Source of the DNA: Nitrospirota bacterium
GTDB lineage: Bacteria > Nitrospinota_A > UBA7883 > JACRGQ01
NCBI GenBank assembly: GCA_024275955.1
Contig: JAJRYD010000026.1
Location: 17,834-81,833, forward strand
Length of the DNA stretch: 64,000 nucleotides
Reading direction: 5' to 3'
The notes under the pieces are model-generated. The model did no database searches and had not been told where the DNA came from. It worked only from the letters and a program-made list of their open reading frames with translations. The translations under genes were made by a program, and so were the position numbers. Below, one piece after another: positions 29,675 to 39,316 of this stretch. How positions within the stretch are numbered: the first letter of the stretch is position 1; each line of letters begins with the position of its first letter.

Positions 29675-29990
29675 ATCAAAGAGTTTAGGTAAACTTTTTC
29701 GAAAGCTGGAGGAACAGGGAAGTTTGCGGTGGTGAAATTGTGTTTATCTTCCAATTAGCGTTAGTTTGACGCTTTTATCTTCTTGATTTTAGAGTTTTGT
29801 TAGACAATAATTCCGGTTCAGGCGTTTATTGAAATTTTTAGAAACGTTGCATGGAGATGGGGGATTTAAGCGGGGTAGCTTCGGTCTTTTTGTGGGGAAA
29901 GCTTGTGTCTGTCGGTATCGTTTTCACAAAGCTTTGAGCTGGTCTTAAACTGAGGCGTGTCGCTATAGAATCCAGTATAGATATAAAACT
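29675..29990. other. Leader region of the sfr-nuo operon
   Basis: This 316-bp gap has no gene I can support. It must hold the promoter of the 13-gene respiratory operon. TTGACG at about 29767 and TATAGAAT at about 29964 are visible but not at standard spacing to partners, so I cannot name a promoter. No Shine-Dalgarno is apparent before the ATG at 29991. Confidence 0.35.
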
Positions 29991-31976
29991 ATGAAGGTAC
30001 TTTTCAGTTCTTGGAAGGGCAAGCTTGTCGATAACCGTGGCAAGCCGGAACCCGACTGGGAAGAATCTCCAAACATAAAACTGCCGGACACTTTTGGCGG
30101 TTCGCTTTCCGGCTTCATCGGCTGGGACGGCATTATCCTTTTAGACGAAAAGGCCGACGCGGTAGAGATGACCGCCAACTACACAGCCTCGCTTCAGAGC
30201 AGTTCCTGCGGCAGATGCTTTCCATGCAGGGTCGGTACCAAGGTTGCCGAAGATATTATTAAGCGTATTCTAAGCGGCAACGGCAAGAGTTCCGACCTAG
30301 AAGAGCTGTCAGACCTTTGCGATTCGATATCAAAAAACTCCAAGTGCGGCATAGGCCAGCTTGGGACAGTAGCGATAACCGATTCTCTAAAGTATTTCAG
30401 GAGCGACTACGAAGATTACATAAGCGGAAAAAGAAAAGCCCCAAACCTTTCCTACCCGTACAAGATGACAGCTCCCTGCATCTCTGCCTGTCCAACAGGT
30501 ATGGATATACCGCAGTATATTGAATATATAAAAGATGCCGATTTCGCAGGCTCATTAGCGAATATACGGGAGGCAAGCCCGATGGCCAACACGCTTGGGA
30601 GGGCATGCTTCCACCCTTGCGAAAACAGCTGTAGACGGGCAAATGTAGACGAGCCGATAGCTATCTGCAAGCTCAAAAGGTATGCGTGGGATTGGGAAGA
30701 CCAGCACGCGGTGGAAAGCCCTAAAAACCTTAATATGCATACCAGAAAAGAGAAGATAGCGGTCGTAGGTGCCGGCCCGTCCGGCCTTTCCGCCGCTTAC
30801 TATCTCGCTTTGCAAGGTTTTCATGTAACGGTCTATGAAAAACTTATGGGGCCTGGCGGTGCCGCATGGACAGGTATCCCGCAGTACCGCATACCAAAAG
30901 AGATACTCCTCCGCGAAGCGGAGCAGGTAAAGGATGTCGGCGTAGATATAAAATACGGCGTAGAGTTTGGAAAAGACGAAACCTTTAAAAGCCTTAGAGA
31001 TGCCGGATACGGAGCGTTCTATCTGGCTACCGGCGGCGACCTTTCCAAAAAGGCGCGCGTCGAAGGCGAGTTCGAAGGTTACGAAGGTTTTGTCGGCGGT
31101 ATAGGCGTACTTAAAGATGTAGTGCTTAAAACAATGCCGAACCCTCCGATGAAAGGCAACGAACTGCCGAAGCCTAAAAGAATATTTGTGATAGGCGGTG
31201 GAAACACGGCGATGGACTGCGTGAGAACTTTCCGCCGTCTTGGTTGCGAAGATGTAAGTATCGTTTACCGCAGAACGATGAAGGAACTGCCGGCCGACCC
31301 TCACGAGATACATGAAGCCGAGGAAGAAGGGGTTCTGTTTAAATTTCTTCTAGCTCCAACAAAAATAGTCGCAAAGAATAACAAGGTGGTAGGGCTTGAA
31401 TGTCAGAAGATGGAGCTTGGCGAGCCGGACGAATCTGGACGAAGAAGGCCGCAGGCTGTCAAAGGCTCCGAGCATATACTCGATTGCGACCTTATCATCT
31501 CCGCGATAGGGCAGGATTGCGATATCAGATACCTCGCGGAAGAGCCGACTATAAAAAAGAGTGATTGGGATACCATAATTACGGATGAAGATACGATGCA
31601 GACCGAAGTGGCAGATATCTTCGCTGGCGGCGATGTACAGACAGGGCCGCTTACGCTGGTAACGGCGGTCGGGCAGGCTAGGCGGGCGGCGCAGTCTATA
31701 GGCCAATTTCTCCGTGGTGAAAAGGTAGAGATAACCGATGAACAAAAGGTTGAAAATATGATTGCCAAGCTTGGCGCTTACGATAAGAACGAAGTGGTGC
31801 CGGAAGCTGGCGGATGGGATAGAAAAGCGATGCCTATCTGCGGTATCGAGGAAAAAAACAACAGCTTTACGGAAGTCGAGCTTGGCTACAGCCAAGAAGA
31901 CGCGATGGAAGAGGCCTCAAGGTGCATGCGTTGCTACATAGTAGGTATGGCCGCCGTAAACGGAGGCGGAAAATGA
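29991..31976 (+). CDS. sfrB: SfrB-like NAD(P)H oxidoreductase subunit (NuoF C-terminus fused to GltD-like flavoprotein)
   Basis: This 661-aa protein has three parts. Residues 70-120 match the C-terminal 4Fe-4S domain of NuoF (Cys73, Cys76, Cys79, Cys119), without the NADH/FMN and SLBB domains. Residues 160-230 are the Cys-rich N-terminal domain of GltD-type proteins (Cys163, 167, 206, 210, 214, 226). Residues 255-600 hold FAD (VVGAGPSGLSAAYY) and NAD(P) (VIGGGNTAMDCVRTF) folds; the following YRR is typical of NADPH binding in this family. The same architecture is found in Geobacter SfrB, the beta subunit of a soluble NADPH oxidoreductase first described as Fe(III) reductase. Here it heads the nuo operon, so it probably feeds electrons into complex I (inference). 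Its stop overlaps the next start. Confidence 0.83.
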   Translation: MKVLFSSWKGKLVDNRGKPEPDWEESPNIKLPDTFGGSLSGFIGWDGIILLDEKADAVEMTANYTASLQSSSCGRCFPCRVGTKVAEDIIKRILSGNGKSSDLEELSDLCDSISKNSKCGIGQLGTVAITDSLKYFRSDYEDYISGKRKAPNLSYPYKMTAPCISACPTGMDIPQYIEYIKDADFAGSLANIREASPMANTLGRACFHPCENSCRRANVDEPIAICKLKRYAWDWEDQHAVESPKNLNMHTRKEKIAVVGAGPSGLSAAYYLALQGFHVTVYEKLMGPGGAAWTGIPQYRIPKEILLREAEQVKDVGVDIKYGVEFGKDETFKSLRDAGYGAFYLATGGDLSKKARVEGEFEGYEGFVGGIGVLKDVVLKTMPNPPMKGNELPKPKRIFVIGGGNTAMDCVRTFRRLGCEDVSIVYRRTMKELPADPHEIHEAEEEGVLFKFLLAPTKIVAKNNKVVGLECQKMELGEPDESGRRRPQAVKGSEHILDCDLIISAIGQDCDIRYLAEEPTIKKSDWDTIITDEDTMQTEVADIFAGGDVQTGPLTLVTAVGQARRAAQSIGQFLRGEKVEITDEQKVENMIAKLGAYDKNEVVPEAGGWDRKAMPICGIEEKNNSFTEVELGYSQEDAMEEASRCMRCYIVGMAAVNGGGK

Positions 31977-34216
31977 GCGTCGATGCCAAAAAGAAAATGG
32001 TAACGCTTACCATCAACGACAAGCCGGTAGAGGTTCAAAAAGGAACCACCATACTTGAAGCGTCCAGAGCGAACGGGTTCGATATACCTACTCTTTGCTA
32101 TCTTAAAAAACTAAAGCCTATAGGTTCCTGCCGTCTTTGCTCCGTCGAGCTGGAAGGAGTAGCCTCTCCCGTTATGTCGTGCGAAACACCGGCGGCACAA
32201 GGAATGAACGTAACTACCGATAGCGAATCTCTCAAAAAGTACCGGCAGGATATGATGAGAATGATTCTCGTTGAGCATCCAAGAGATTGCCCCGTTTGCG
32301 AACGGTCCGGCGAATGCTCTTTGCAGGATAGAACTTTCGAGCTTAATGTTCTCGGCCATAAATGGACGACGCAAGGCCACACAAGAAAACCTATCGTCGA
32401 TTGGGGATTGATAAAGTACGACCAGAACCTATGTATCATGTGCGAAAGATGTATAAAGGTCTGCCGTGAGGTTCAAGGGGTTGCCGCCTACAAAATCGAC
32501 GGGACAGGCTACAAGTCGAAAATAAATACCGTAACAGGTGAAAAGCTCGATTGCGATTTTTGCGGACAATGTATTTCCGTCTGTCCTGTAGGCGCTCTTT
32601 CGAGCGGTATCGGCTTTGCCGGACGCGCGTGGGAAATGAAAAGAACAGCTACTATCTGCCCGCATTGCGGTGTCGGCTGTACTCTCGACATCAATGTCAA
32701 AAAAGATAAAGTAATAAGAGTTACCTCTAACCATAAAGCAGGTATTAACGATGGCAACCTTTGCGCTAGAGGGCGGTTTGGGTATCAGTTTATCCAGAGC
32801 GACGAGAGAGTTACCGCGCCGCTTATAAAATCGGACGCAGGCATGGAAAACGCGAAATGGAACGACGCGCTAGAGGCAGTTGCCCAAAAGCTTAAAAGCT
32901 ATAAAGACAAATTTGGCGGTAAAGCTTTTGTCGGCATAGGTTCCGAGCGTAGTACAAACGAAGACAACTATGTTTTTCAGAAATTTTTCCGTGAAGTGCT
33001 TGGAAGCGGAAACCTCGATAATGTCGCTAATATGAATAACGGAGATATCTGCTCAAAAGCTTTCGAGACTTTTGGCGATGTATCGCTTACAGCTTCCTAC
33101 GAAAGTTTTGATTCTGCTGATCTTTTTGTGCTTATAGGCGCGGACGGAAGCGTGGAAAACCCTGTGGTAGGCAACCTTATAAGAAGGGCGACCATCAATC
33201 ACGGCGCAGATACCGCCATAGCCTACTCAAGAAAAGCTGTTTTTTTGCCGGAGCCCAAAGTGGCGCTTACTTACGACTATAAAGATATGAACAGTTTTAT
33301 GCTGAACCTTCTTGGCCGAACGATAGAAAACGGCGGCTATGACGTAGACTCTGCTTTTACCAAGTCGGTAGGAAAAGGCTCCGCCGATTTAGCGATAGAC
33401 GAGCTTGTAGCGTTTACAAAAAAACGCGGCAACCCTATATATATAGTAGGGCAGGAAGCGCAAAAGCATCCGCAGGCTAACGCCATCATAAGAAATATAG
33501 CGAACCTCGCTAAAATCTGCGGCGGAAAAGTGCTGATGCTCAAAGAATACTGCAACACGCAAGGGGTAAACGATATAGGCGTGTCGCCGAATGTTCTTCC
33601 CGGGCGCAAACCAGAATATAGGCCGGAGCTTATCTGCGGTTCATCGGTTATAGACCAGATGAAAAGTGGAACGGCTAAAGTGCTTATTGTTTTTGATGAA
33701 GATGTTTTGGGCAGGCTTTCTGGTTCTGAAAGTTTTAGAGATGCCTGCGGCAATGTCGAATATATAGTTGTGGTAGACCAGTTTAAAAGCGAGACTGCTA
33801 AGCTTGCCGATGTCTTTTTAGCGTCTAGTACGTCGGCCGAGAAAGACGGCACATTTACCGACATGGAGGGGCGTTGCCAAGCAGTTTTCCGCGCGGTTTC
33901 TCCTATCGGCAAACCTGCGTGGCAGATATTTACGGAACTTGCTTCCAAACTCGGCAAAGATTTCGGCTTCAAGTCGGTCGCCGACATACAGGCGGAGATA
34001 GCGAAAGATGTGCCGCTTTACTCCGGCATAGCTAGCGGCGACTTTCTTGTCGACTACGGCCCGCTTTTAAAAAGTTCTAGCGAGCTTAAACTTGTAGAGC
34101 CTGCAAAAGTTGAAGGGGAGCTTAATCCATCGTATGATCAGTCTCTCTTTAGCCTTGGCCTATACACAGATTACTGCCCGGCTCTCAAACCGTATCAGGG
34201 GGGTAAAGCGCAGTGA
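31973..34216 (+). CDS. sfrA: SfrA/NuoG-like iron-sulfur molybdopterin-fold subunit
   Basis: I start this at the ATG at 31973 (GGAGGCGG site, ATGA overlap with sfrB), giving 747 aa. It has a 2Fe-2S ferredoxin domain (Cys42, 53, 56, 70), a His-Cys 4Fe-4S site (His102, Cys106, 109, 115) and two 4Fe-4S clusters (Cys154-164 and Cys194-204). A further 4Fe-4S (Cys229, 232, 236, 264) opens a molybdopterin-oxidoreductase-like domain that fills the rest. NuoG, SfrA and formate dehydrogenase alpha subunits share this plan. Position between sfrB and nuoA makes it the NuoG equivalent of this complex. No formate dehydrogenase-type Sec/Cys catalytic motif is evident, so I doubt formate dehydrogenase activity. 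Confidence 0.85.
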   Translation: MSVDAKKKMVTLTINDKPVEVQKGTTILEASRANGFDIPTLCYLKKLKPIGSCRLCSVELEGVASPVMSCETPAAQGMNVTTDSESLKKYRQDMMRMILVEHPRDCPVCERSGECSLQDRTFELNVLGHKWTTQGHTRKPIVDWGLIKYDQNLCIMCERCIKVCREVQGVAAYKIDGTGYKSKINTVTGEKLDCDFCGQCISVCPVGALSSGIGFAGRAWEMKRTATICPHCGVGCTLDINVKKDKVIRVTSNHKAGINDGNLCARGRFGYQFIQSDERVTAPLIKSDAGMENAKWNDALEAVAQKLKSYKDKFGGKAFVGIGSERSTNEDNYVFQKFFREVLGSGNLDNVANMNNGDICSKAFETFGDVSLTASYESFDSADLFVLIGADGSVENPVVGNLIRRATINHGADTAIAYSRKAVFLPEPKVALTYDYKDMNSFMLNLLGRTIENGGYDVDSAFTKSVGKGSADLAIDELVAFTKKRGNPIYIVGQEAQKHPQANAIIRNIANLAKICGGKVLMLKEYCNTQGVNDIGVSPNVLPGRKPEYRPELICGSSVIDQMKSGTAKVLIVFDEDVLGRLSGSESFRDACGNVEYIVVVDQFKSETAKLADVFLASSTSAEKDGTFTDMEGRCQAVFRAVSPIGKPAWQIFTELASKLGKDFGFKSVADIQAEIAKDVPLYSGIASGDFLVDYGPLLKSSSELKLVEPAKVEGELNPSYDQSLFSLGLYTDYCPALKPYQGGKAQ

Positions 34217-34241
34217 CGATAAATGAGAGAAGGGGGAATAA

Positions 34242-34598
34242 ATGCTTAATCAGTATCTGCCGATTATCGTTATGATAGTTGCCGCCGCCGGTACGGCAAT
34301 AGGGATGATAGTTGCCACCACCCTTATCGGCCCTAAGAAAAGTTTTCCCGATAAGGACGAGCCGTTCGAGTGCGGTGTCTCTCCCGTGCACAACCCTAAG
34401 TCACGCTTCTCTATAAGTTTTTATGTTATCGCTATGCTTTTTATCATTTTCGACATCGAAGCGGTTTTTCTTTTTCCCTGGGCGGTTATCTTTCAAAAGC
34501 TCGGGATGTTCGGTTTTATAGAGATGCTTCTTTTTATTTTTGTTCTGGCGGTTGGGCTTGTATATGTTTGGCGGAAAGGAGCGCTTGAATGGGAGTAG
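34242..34598 (+). CDS. nuoA: NADH-quinone oxidoreductase subunit A
   Basis: This 118-aa membrane subunit has three helices and the conserved loop DEPFECGVSP between helix 1 and 2, then FYVIAMLFIIFDIEAVFLFPW in helix 2. It sits beside NuoH at the quinone end of complex I. A GAGAAGGGGG site precedes the ATG, and the gene overlaps nuoB by 10 bp. Confidence 0.96.
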   Translation: MLNQYLPIIVMIVAAAGTAIGMIVATTLIGPKKSFPDKDEPFECGVSPVHNPKSRFSISFYVIAMLFIIFDIEAVFLFPWAVIFQKLGMFGFIEMLLFIFVLAVGLVYVWRKGALEWE

Positions 34599-35125
34599 AG
34601 AACGAAGAACAAGGTTTCGAGCATGTTCTTGGCGACAGCGTTATCCTTACTACTGTCGAACAGGTTGTCGGCTGGGGGAGAAAGTTTTCCTTCTTTCTCT
34701 ATCCGTTTATTACCGCCTGTTGCGGTATGGAGTTTATGTCGGTAGCGGGGCCAAGATACGATATAGACAGATTCGGGGCGGCGCTTCCGAGGTTTTCCCC
34801 AAGACAGGCAGACCTGCTTATAGTGGTAGGCACGATAAGCCACAAACAGTTGCCGATACTTAACAAAGTTTACAACCAGATGGCGGAGCCGAAGTGGGTG
34901 TTCGCCTACGGCGCCTGCGTTGTTTCCGGCGGCATGTACGACAACTATTCCACAGCGCAGGGGATAGATACGATACTCCCTGTAGACGTATATGTTCCCG
35001 GCTGTCCGCCGAGACCGGAGATGGTCTTCGATGGATTGATGAAACTGCAGGATATCGTGCAGAACGAAAAGTTCAGCAAATGGCCCCGCGGCGCTGGCAA
35101 ATACACCGCAGAGGAGCTTAAGTAA
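34589..35125 (+). CDS. nuoB: NADH-quinone oxidoreductase subunit B
   Basis: This 178-aa subunit carries cluster N2, the last iron-sulfur centre before quinone. The four ligands are visible: tandem Cys44-Cys45 (TACCGMEFM), Cys110 (GACVVSGGMYDNY) and Cys139 (VPGCPPRPE). It starts inside nuoA behind AAAGGAG and is followed 7 bp later by nuoC. Confidence 0.97.
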   Translation: MGVENEEQGFEHVLGDSVILTTVEQVVGWGRKFSFFLYPFITACCGMEFMSVAGPRYDIDRFGAALPRFSPRQADLLIVVGTISHKQLPILNKVYNQMAEPKWVFAYGACVVSGGMYDNYSTAQGIDTILPVDVYVPGCPPRPEMVFDGLMKLQDIVQNEKFSKWPRGAGKYTAEELK

Positions 35126-35132
35126 AAAACGT

Positions 35133-35621
35133 ATGGGAAAGCTTATAGATATCGTTAAACAAAAGTTCGCGAGCGAATGTATCTCCTCGCACGAACAGCA
35201 CGGCGATGAAACCGTTATAGTAAAAAAAGAGAAGATAAGAGAGATAATGGCTTGGCTTAAAAGTGACGAATCTACCAAGTTCAATTTTCTTATCGATCTT
35301 ACAGCTGTCGACTACAGCGAGTATGAAGGCAGAGGAGCGCCGCGTTTCGAAGTTGTCTACCATCTTTATTCCCTTTCGCTCAACCACCGGCTAAGGGTGA
35401 AGGTTGGTGTCGATGAAAAAGATTGTATCGTCGATTCTCTCGTTCCTGTATGGATAGGGGCCGATTGGTACGAACGCGAAGTTTGGGATATGTATGGAAT
35501 AAAATTTGATGGGCACCCAAATCTCAAGCGTCTTCTTTTGTACGAAGAGTTTGAGGGGCATCCATTGCGCAAAGATTATCCTATCAATAAACGACAACCG
35601 CTTATAGGGCCGGAGAACTGA
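35133..35621 (+). CDS. nuoC: NADH-quinone oxidoreductase subunit C
   Basis: This 162-aa subunit of the complex I connecting fragment carries the diagnostic segment WYEREVWDMYGIKFDGHPNLKR and the C-terminal FEGHPLRKDYP. It is a separate gene, not fused to nuoD as in E. coli. The start is ATG at 35133, seven bases after nuoB. See the nuoD entry for the unusual 47-bp junction that follows. Confidence 0.96.
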   Translation: MGKLIDIVKQKFASECISSHEQHGDETVIVKKEKIREIMAWLKSDESTKFNFLIDLTAVDYSEYEGRGAPRFEVVYHLYSLSLNHRLRVKVGVDEKDCIVDSLVPVWIGADWYEREVWDMYGIKFDGHPNLKRLLLYEEFEGHPLRKDYPINKRQPLIGPEN

Positions 35622-35668
35622 TTTTGCAGGAAAACGAAGTAAAAAAGCCAGACCTCCAGACGGATTAA

Positions 35669-36829
35669 GTGTTCCTTAATATGGGGCCGTCCCACCCTGC
35701 CACGCATGGAACGGTCAGGTTTTTGCTTAGGCTTGAGGGTGAGCGCATTATCAATATGGAAACGGAGATAGGCTATCTTCACCGCGCTTTTGAAAAGCAT
35801 TGCGAAAACGGAAAATGGACTCAGGCGTTTCCGTACACAGACAGGCTTAACTACAACTCTGCGATGCAAAACAACGTAGCTTTTGCTTTAGGCGTTGAAA
35901 AACTTTTTGGTGTAGTAGATAAACTGCCGGAGCGTTGCCGGTACATAAGGGTAATCGTCTGCGAGCTGTCGAGGCTTTGCGATCATTACACCAACCTAGG
36001 CGCGGCGGCGCTGGAGCTTGGAGCGTTGACGGCTTTCCTTTATTTCGTCGAAGCAAGAGAGCTTACTTGGGACCTTATGGAATCAATCTGCGGAGCGAGG
36101 CTTACGTCTAACTATATCCGTATAGGCGGAGTAACCGCCGACCTGCCGGAAAACTTTAAAGAGCATGTTAAAGAGGTTTTTGACCGGAACCGCGAGTTTT
36201 ACGACGATTTCGACAAACTCCTCACGCACAACAGAATTTTCCTAGATAGAATGAGAGAGGTAGGAACTATTTCCGCCGAAGACGCTATAGCGTTTGGGTT
36301 TACCGGCCCATGCCTTAGGGCCGCTGGAGTGGAGTATGACGTAAGAAAGGCGAACCCGTACCTTGTGTATGACGAGCTTGATTTCGACGTGCCTGTAGGC
36401 TTCACTGGAGATAACTTCGATATTTATCTTATAAGAATGGAAGAGGTTAAGCAGTCGATTAGAATAATAGAGCAGGCGCTTGAAAAAATACCGGAAGGGC
36501 CTGTTAATATCGACGACCCGAACATAAGACAACATTCAAAAGAAAGAATCCATGACGATATGGAATCTATGATATTTCATTTCAAAAACCAGATAGAGGG
36601 GATACAGGTTCCAAAAGGCGAGTCGTATTTCCCTACGGAAGGCTCTAACGGCGAGGTAGGTTTTTATCTTGTAAGCGACGGCGGTGGCAAGCCGTACAAG
36701 TGCCGTGTCCGCCCTCCATGCATACCGCTTACGCAGGCTATGGGCTTTCGCGTTAAGGGGCTGTTTCTTGCCGACATAATACCTACGTTCGACATGATTA
36801 ACCTTATAGGCGGAGAGTGCGACAGGTAA
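35669..36829 (+). CDS. nuoD: NADH-quinone oxidoreductase subunit D, with a stop codon just upstream of the visible start
   Basis: This 386-aa 49-kDa subunit forms the quinone cavity with NuoB and NuoH (LNMGPSHPATHGTVRF; GYLHRAFEKHCE). The longest open frame starts at GTG 35669, only five codons before MGPSHPATHG, where most NuoD proteins have more residues. In the same frame, a TTG at 35624 with GGAG upstream opens 14 codons (QENEVKKPDLQTD), then TAA at 35666-35668 sits directly before the GTG. The upstream peptide looks like a normal NuoD N-terminus. Either one substitution created a stop and translation restarts at TAAGTG, or the base is a sequence error. Confidence 0.9.
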   Translation: MFLNMGPSHPATHGTVRFLLRLEGERIINMETEIGYLHRAFEKHCENGKWTQAFPYTDRLNYNSAMQNNVAFALGVEKLFGVVDKLPERCRYIRVIVCELSRLCDHYTNLGAAALELGALTAFLYFVEARELTWDLMESICGARLTSNYIRIGGVTADLPENFKEHVKEVFDRNREFYDDFDKLLTHNRIFLDRMREVGTISAEDAIAFGFTGPCLRAAGVEYDVRKANPYLVYDELDFDVPVGFTGDNFDIYLIRMEEVKQSIRIIEQALEKIPEGPVNIDDPNIRQHSKERIHDDMESMIFHFKNQIEGIQVPKGESYFPTEGSNGEVGFYLVSDGGGKPYKCRVRPPCIPLTQAMGFRVKGLFLADIIPTFDMINLIGGECDR

Positions 36830-37938
36830 TGGACATAACACTCATCCCCGGGTATCAGTACATGCCCGAACTGGTAGAGATGATGCTCAAAATTGTCTTC
36901 ATCTTTACCATGAATGTCGGTGTTTTTGCTCCGCTACTTGGATATGTCGAAAGAAAACAGTCTGCCCTTATGCAGGATAGGATAGGTGCAAACAGAGCGG
37001 CGATACTAGGGTTTACCATTTTTGGTTTGTGGCACACGATGACAGACGCAATAAAGCTGATAGCAAAAGAGGACTTCATACCAGAAGGCGCCGACAAGCC
37101 TTTGCATTTTTTAGCGCCTTTTGTAGCGGTAGTGCCGGCGCTTATAGCGTTTGCCGTAATACCGTTCGGCGGAACATACTACCTTTGGGGGCATGAGGCG
37201 CACCTTATTATTGCCGACCTTGACGTAGGAATACTCTTTATATTCGCTGTCGCCGGCATCGGCACTTACGGCGCCGTTATAGCGGCGTGGGCTTCCAATA
37301 ATAACTGGTCTTTGCTCGGCGGTGTTCGTACCGCCGCGCAGATGGTCTCTTACGAAGTAGCTATGGGCCTTACTATCGTCGGCGTTCTTATGGTTTACGA
37401 ATCTCTAAAGCTTACGGAAATCGCTCTTATACAGGAAGATTTTTTCATGTGGGGTATATTCCTCCAGCCTGTCGGCTTCCTGCTTTTCCTCGCCTGCGCT
37501 TTGGCCGAGAACAAAAGAGTGCCGTTTGATATACCGGAAGCAGAGTCGGAGCTTATTGCCGGTTACTTTACCGAGTATTCCGGCTTGAAGTTTGCGATGT
37601 TCTGGATGGCGGAGTTTGTAGAGATTGTAACCATCTCGGCTATCCTTACCGTTCTCTTTTTCGGGGCGTGGCATATACCGTTCGTAACGCATGACGGCTT
37701 GCTTTCGCTTCTGACAAGTGTCGTAGGTGCCGATATCGGCAATCTTTTGCTGATGTTTATTCATCTTGCGGTTTTTTGGGGCAAGGTCTGCTTCCTTATA
37801 GTGTTCCTTATGCTTATCCGCTGGTCGCTTCCGCGCTTTAGGTACGACCAGATAATGAAACTCGGCTGGAAGATAATTCTTCCCCTGGCGCTAGTGAACA
37901 TACTTGCAACAGGCGTAATACTTTTGGTGGTGAAATAA
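36829..37938 (+). CDS. nuoH: NADH-quinone oxidoreductase subunit H
   Basis: This roughly 369-aa membrane subunit has about eight helices and links the peripheral arm to the proton pumps. Conserved loops are visible: QDRIGANRAAILGF, and KRVPFDIPEAESELIAGYFTEYSG, which lines the quinone channel. I start it at the ATG at 36829 (MDITLIPGYQY), overlapping the nuoD TAA as TAATG; the open frame extends four codons further upstream without a better site. Confidence 0.96.
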   Translation: MDITLIPGYQYMPELVEMMLKIVFIFTMNVGVFAPLLGYVERKQSALMQDRIGANRAAILGFTIFGLWHTMTDAIKLIAKEDFIPEGADKPLHFLAPFVAVVPALIAFAVIPFGGTYYLWGHEAHLIIADLDVGILFIFAVAGIGTYGAVIAAWASNNNWSLLGGVRTAAQMVSYEVAMGLTIVGVLMVYESLKLTEIALIQEDFFMWGIFLQPVGFLLFLACALAENKRVPFDIPEAESELIAGYFTEYSGLKFAMFWMAEFVEIVTISAILTVLFFGAWHIPFVTHDGLLSLLTSVVGADIGNLLLMFIHLAVFWGKVCFLIVFLMLIRWSLPRFRYDQIMKLGWKIILPLALVNILATGVILLVVK

Positions 37939-38513
37939 TGGCCGGCGGTTATTACAAAATTAAAAGAGGCGAGAGCTTGACCTTTTGGGAGAGGCTTTAC
38001 CTGCCGGAAATTTTTAGAGGGTTATCGGTTACGACAAGGCATTTTATCCCGAACTGGATATCGACAATAATAGCTTATATTACCCGTACCCCTGAAAAGC
38101 GAAAGATAATGACTATCTACTATCCTGAAGAGTTGCCGGAAATTCCCGATTCATACAGAGGCAAGCCGGTACTCGTGCGGGCCGGTAACGGCGCTACAAA
38201 GTGCGTCGCCTGCGGGCTTTGCGAAGTGGCATGTCCGCCAAAATGTATTTCGATAGTCGGCGGTAACAGAAGTGACGGCACAAGATACCCGGAAACGTAC
38301 ACGCTTGACGGCAGTCGCTGTATTTTCTGCGGGCTTTGCGAGGAGGCTTGCCCCGTCGAAGCTATCGTAATGAGCCACAGGTATCAAGACCTATGCGAGC
38401 ATGACCGAAGCAAAATGATTTACAGCAAAGAGGATCTGCTTGTTCCCGAAAAAGATTTACAATCGCGGCTCGATTTTATAAGAAGGAGGGCCTACGGTAA
38501 ATGCAACTACTGA
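37938..38513 (+). CDS. nuoI: NADH-quinone oxidoreductase subunit I
   Basis: This 191-aa ferredoxin-like subunit carries two 4Fe-4S clusters (N6a and N6b): CVACGLCEVACPPKCISI and CIFCGLCEEACPVEAIVM. Its N-terminal part has an amphipathic segment against the membrane arm. It overlaps nuoH by one base (TAATGG) and nuoJ by 13 bp. Confidence 0.97.
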   Translation: MAGGYYKIKRGESLTFWERLYLPEIFRGLSVTTRHFIPNWISTIIAYITRTPEKRKIMTIYYPEELPEIPDSYRGKPVLVRAGNGATKCVACGLCEVACPPKCISIVGGNRSDGTRYPETYTLDGSRCIFCGLCEEACPVEAIVMSHRYQDLCEHDRSKMIYSKEDLLVPEKDLQSRLDFIRRRAYGKCNY

Positions 38514-38998
38514 TGTTTTATCTGATAGGGTTCTTCGCCGTTCTTTCGGCTGTTTCGATGATAGTAGTAAGGAAGCCTCTTAACTCGGCGCTTTTCCTTA
38601 TATTAAACATGATATGCCTTGCCGGTCTTTTTGCGCTTCTTAACGCGCATCTTATAGCCGTTTTGCAGATTATAGTTTACGCTGGCGCCATTATGGTGCT
38701 GGTTCTTTTTGTGATTATGGTTTTGAACCTGCGTGAAAAGGATGGAGATATAACTGTCCGAAAGGTTGCCGCGCAGTTTGTCGGCATTATCGTTGTTTCG
38801 GTGGTTATGGTGATGGTAGGAGCATCTGTAGATCCAAGCGCTATCTCTGCTTTGGGGTCTGCTTCGCCGGAGTTCGGCACTGTTGTCGGAGTTGGAAAAA
38901 CTCTTTTTACAGATTACATACTGCCGTTCGAGATTGTCTCTGTGCTTTTGCTCGCGGCGATTATCGGGGCGGTTATTTTGAGTAAGTCGAAGGTGTAG
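38501..38998 (+). CDS. nuoJ: NADH-quinone oxidoreductase subunit J
   Basis: This 165-aa membrane subunit has five predicted helices. The third helix motif ([23 protein letters not shown]) is characteristic of NuoJ. I use the ATG at 38501, ten bases after AAGGAGGG, inside the end of nuoI; an ATG at 38513 is a weaker choice. nuoK follows two bases after the stop. Confidence 0.95.
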   Translation: MQLLMFYLIGFFAVLSAVSMIVVRKPLNSALFLILNMICLAGLFALLNAHLIAVLQIIVYAGAIMVLVLFVIMVLNLREKDGDITVRKVAAQFVGIIVVSVVMVMVGASVDPSAISALGSASPEFGTVVGVGKTLFTDYILPFEIVSVLLLAAIIGAVILSKSKV

Positions 38999-39000
38999 AG

Positions 39001-39309
39001 ATGGCAGAACTTACTTTAAACCATTACCTTATTTTAAGCGGAGTGCTTTTCTCCATCGGTGTCATAGGGGTGCTTACAAGGCGCAACGTAATAGTTGTCT
39101 ATATGTGCATCGAGCTTATGTTCAACGCGGCGAACCTTATGATAATAGCTTTCTCAAACAGTCTTGGAGATATGACCGGCCATGTTTTTGTTTTCATGGT
39201 TATGGCGGTAGCGGCGGCGGAGGCGGCTGTCGGCTTGGCAATAATAATAGCTTTATATAGAAACAAAAAGACGGTTGACGTGGACGAAGTCAACCTTTTG
39301 AAAGGGTAG
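39001..39309 (+). CDS. nuoK: NADH-quinone oxidoreductase subunit K
   Basis: This 102-aa, three-helix subunit starts [26 protein letters not shown] and has the two membrane glutamates used in proton transfer ([10 protein letters not shown] and [10 protein letters not shown]). Length and sequence are typical. It is tightly spaced between nuoJ and nuoL. Confidence 0.96.
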   Translation: MAELTLNHYLILSGVLFSIGVIGVLTRRNVIVVYMCIELMFNAANLMIIAFSNSLGDMTGHVFVFMVMAVAAAEAAVGLAIIIALYRNKKTVDVDEVNLLKG

Positions 39310-39316
39310 AGGTTTA

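Noticed and set aside
31973..34216. Reading the NuoG-like protein as a formate dehydrogenase alpha subunit
   Set aside because: It has the NuoG-type N-terminal clusters and sits in the nuo operon; I see no formate dehydrogenase active-site Cys/Sec context or fdh accessory genes.
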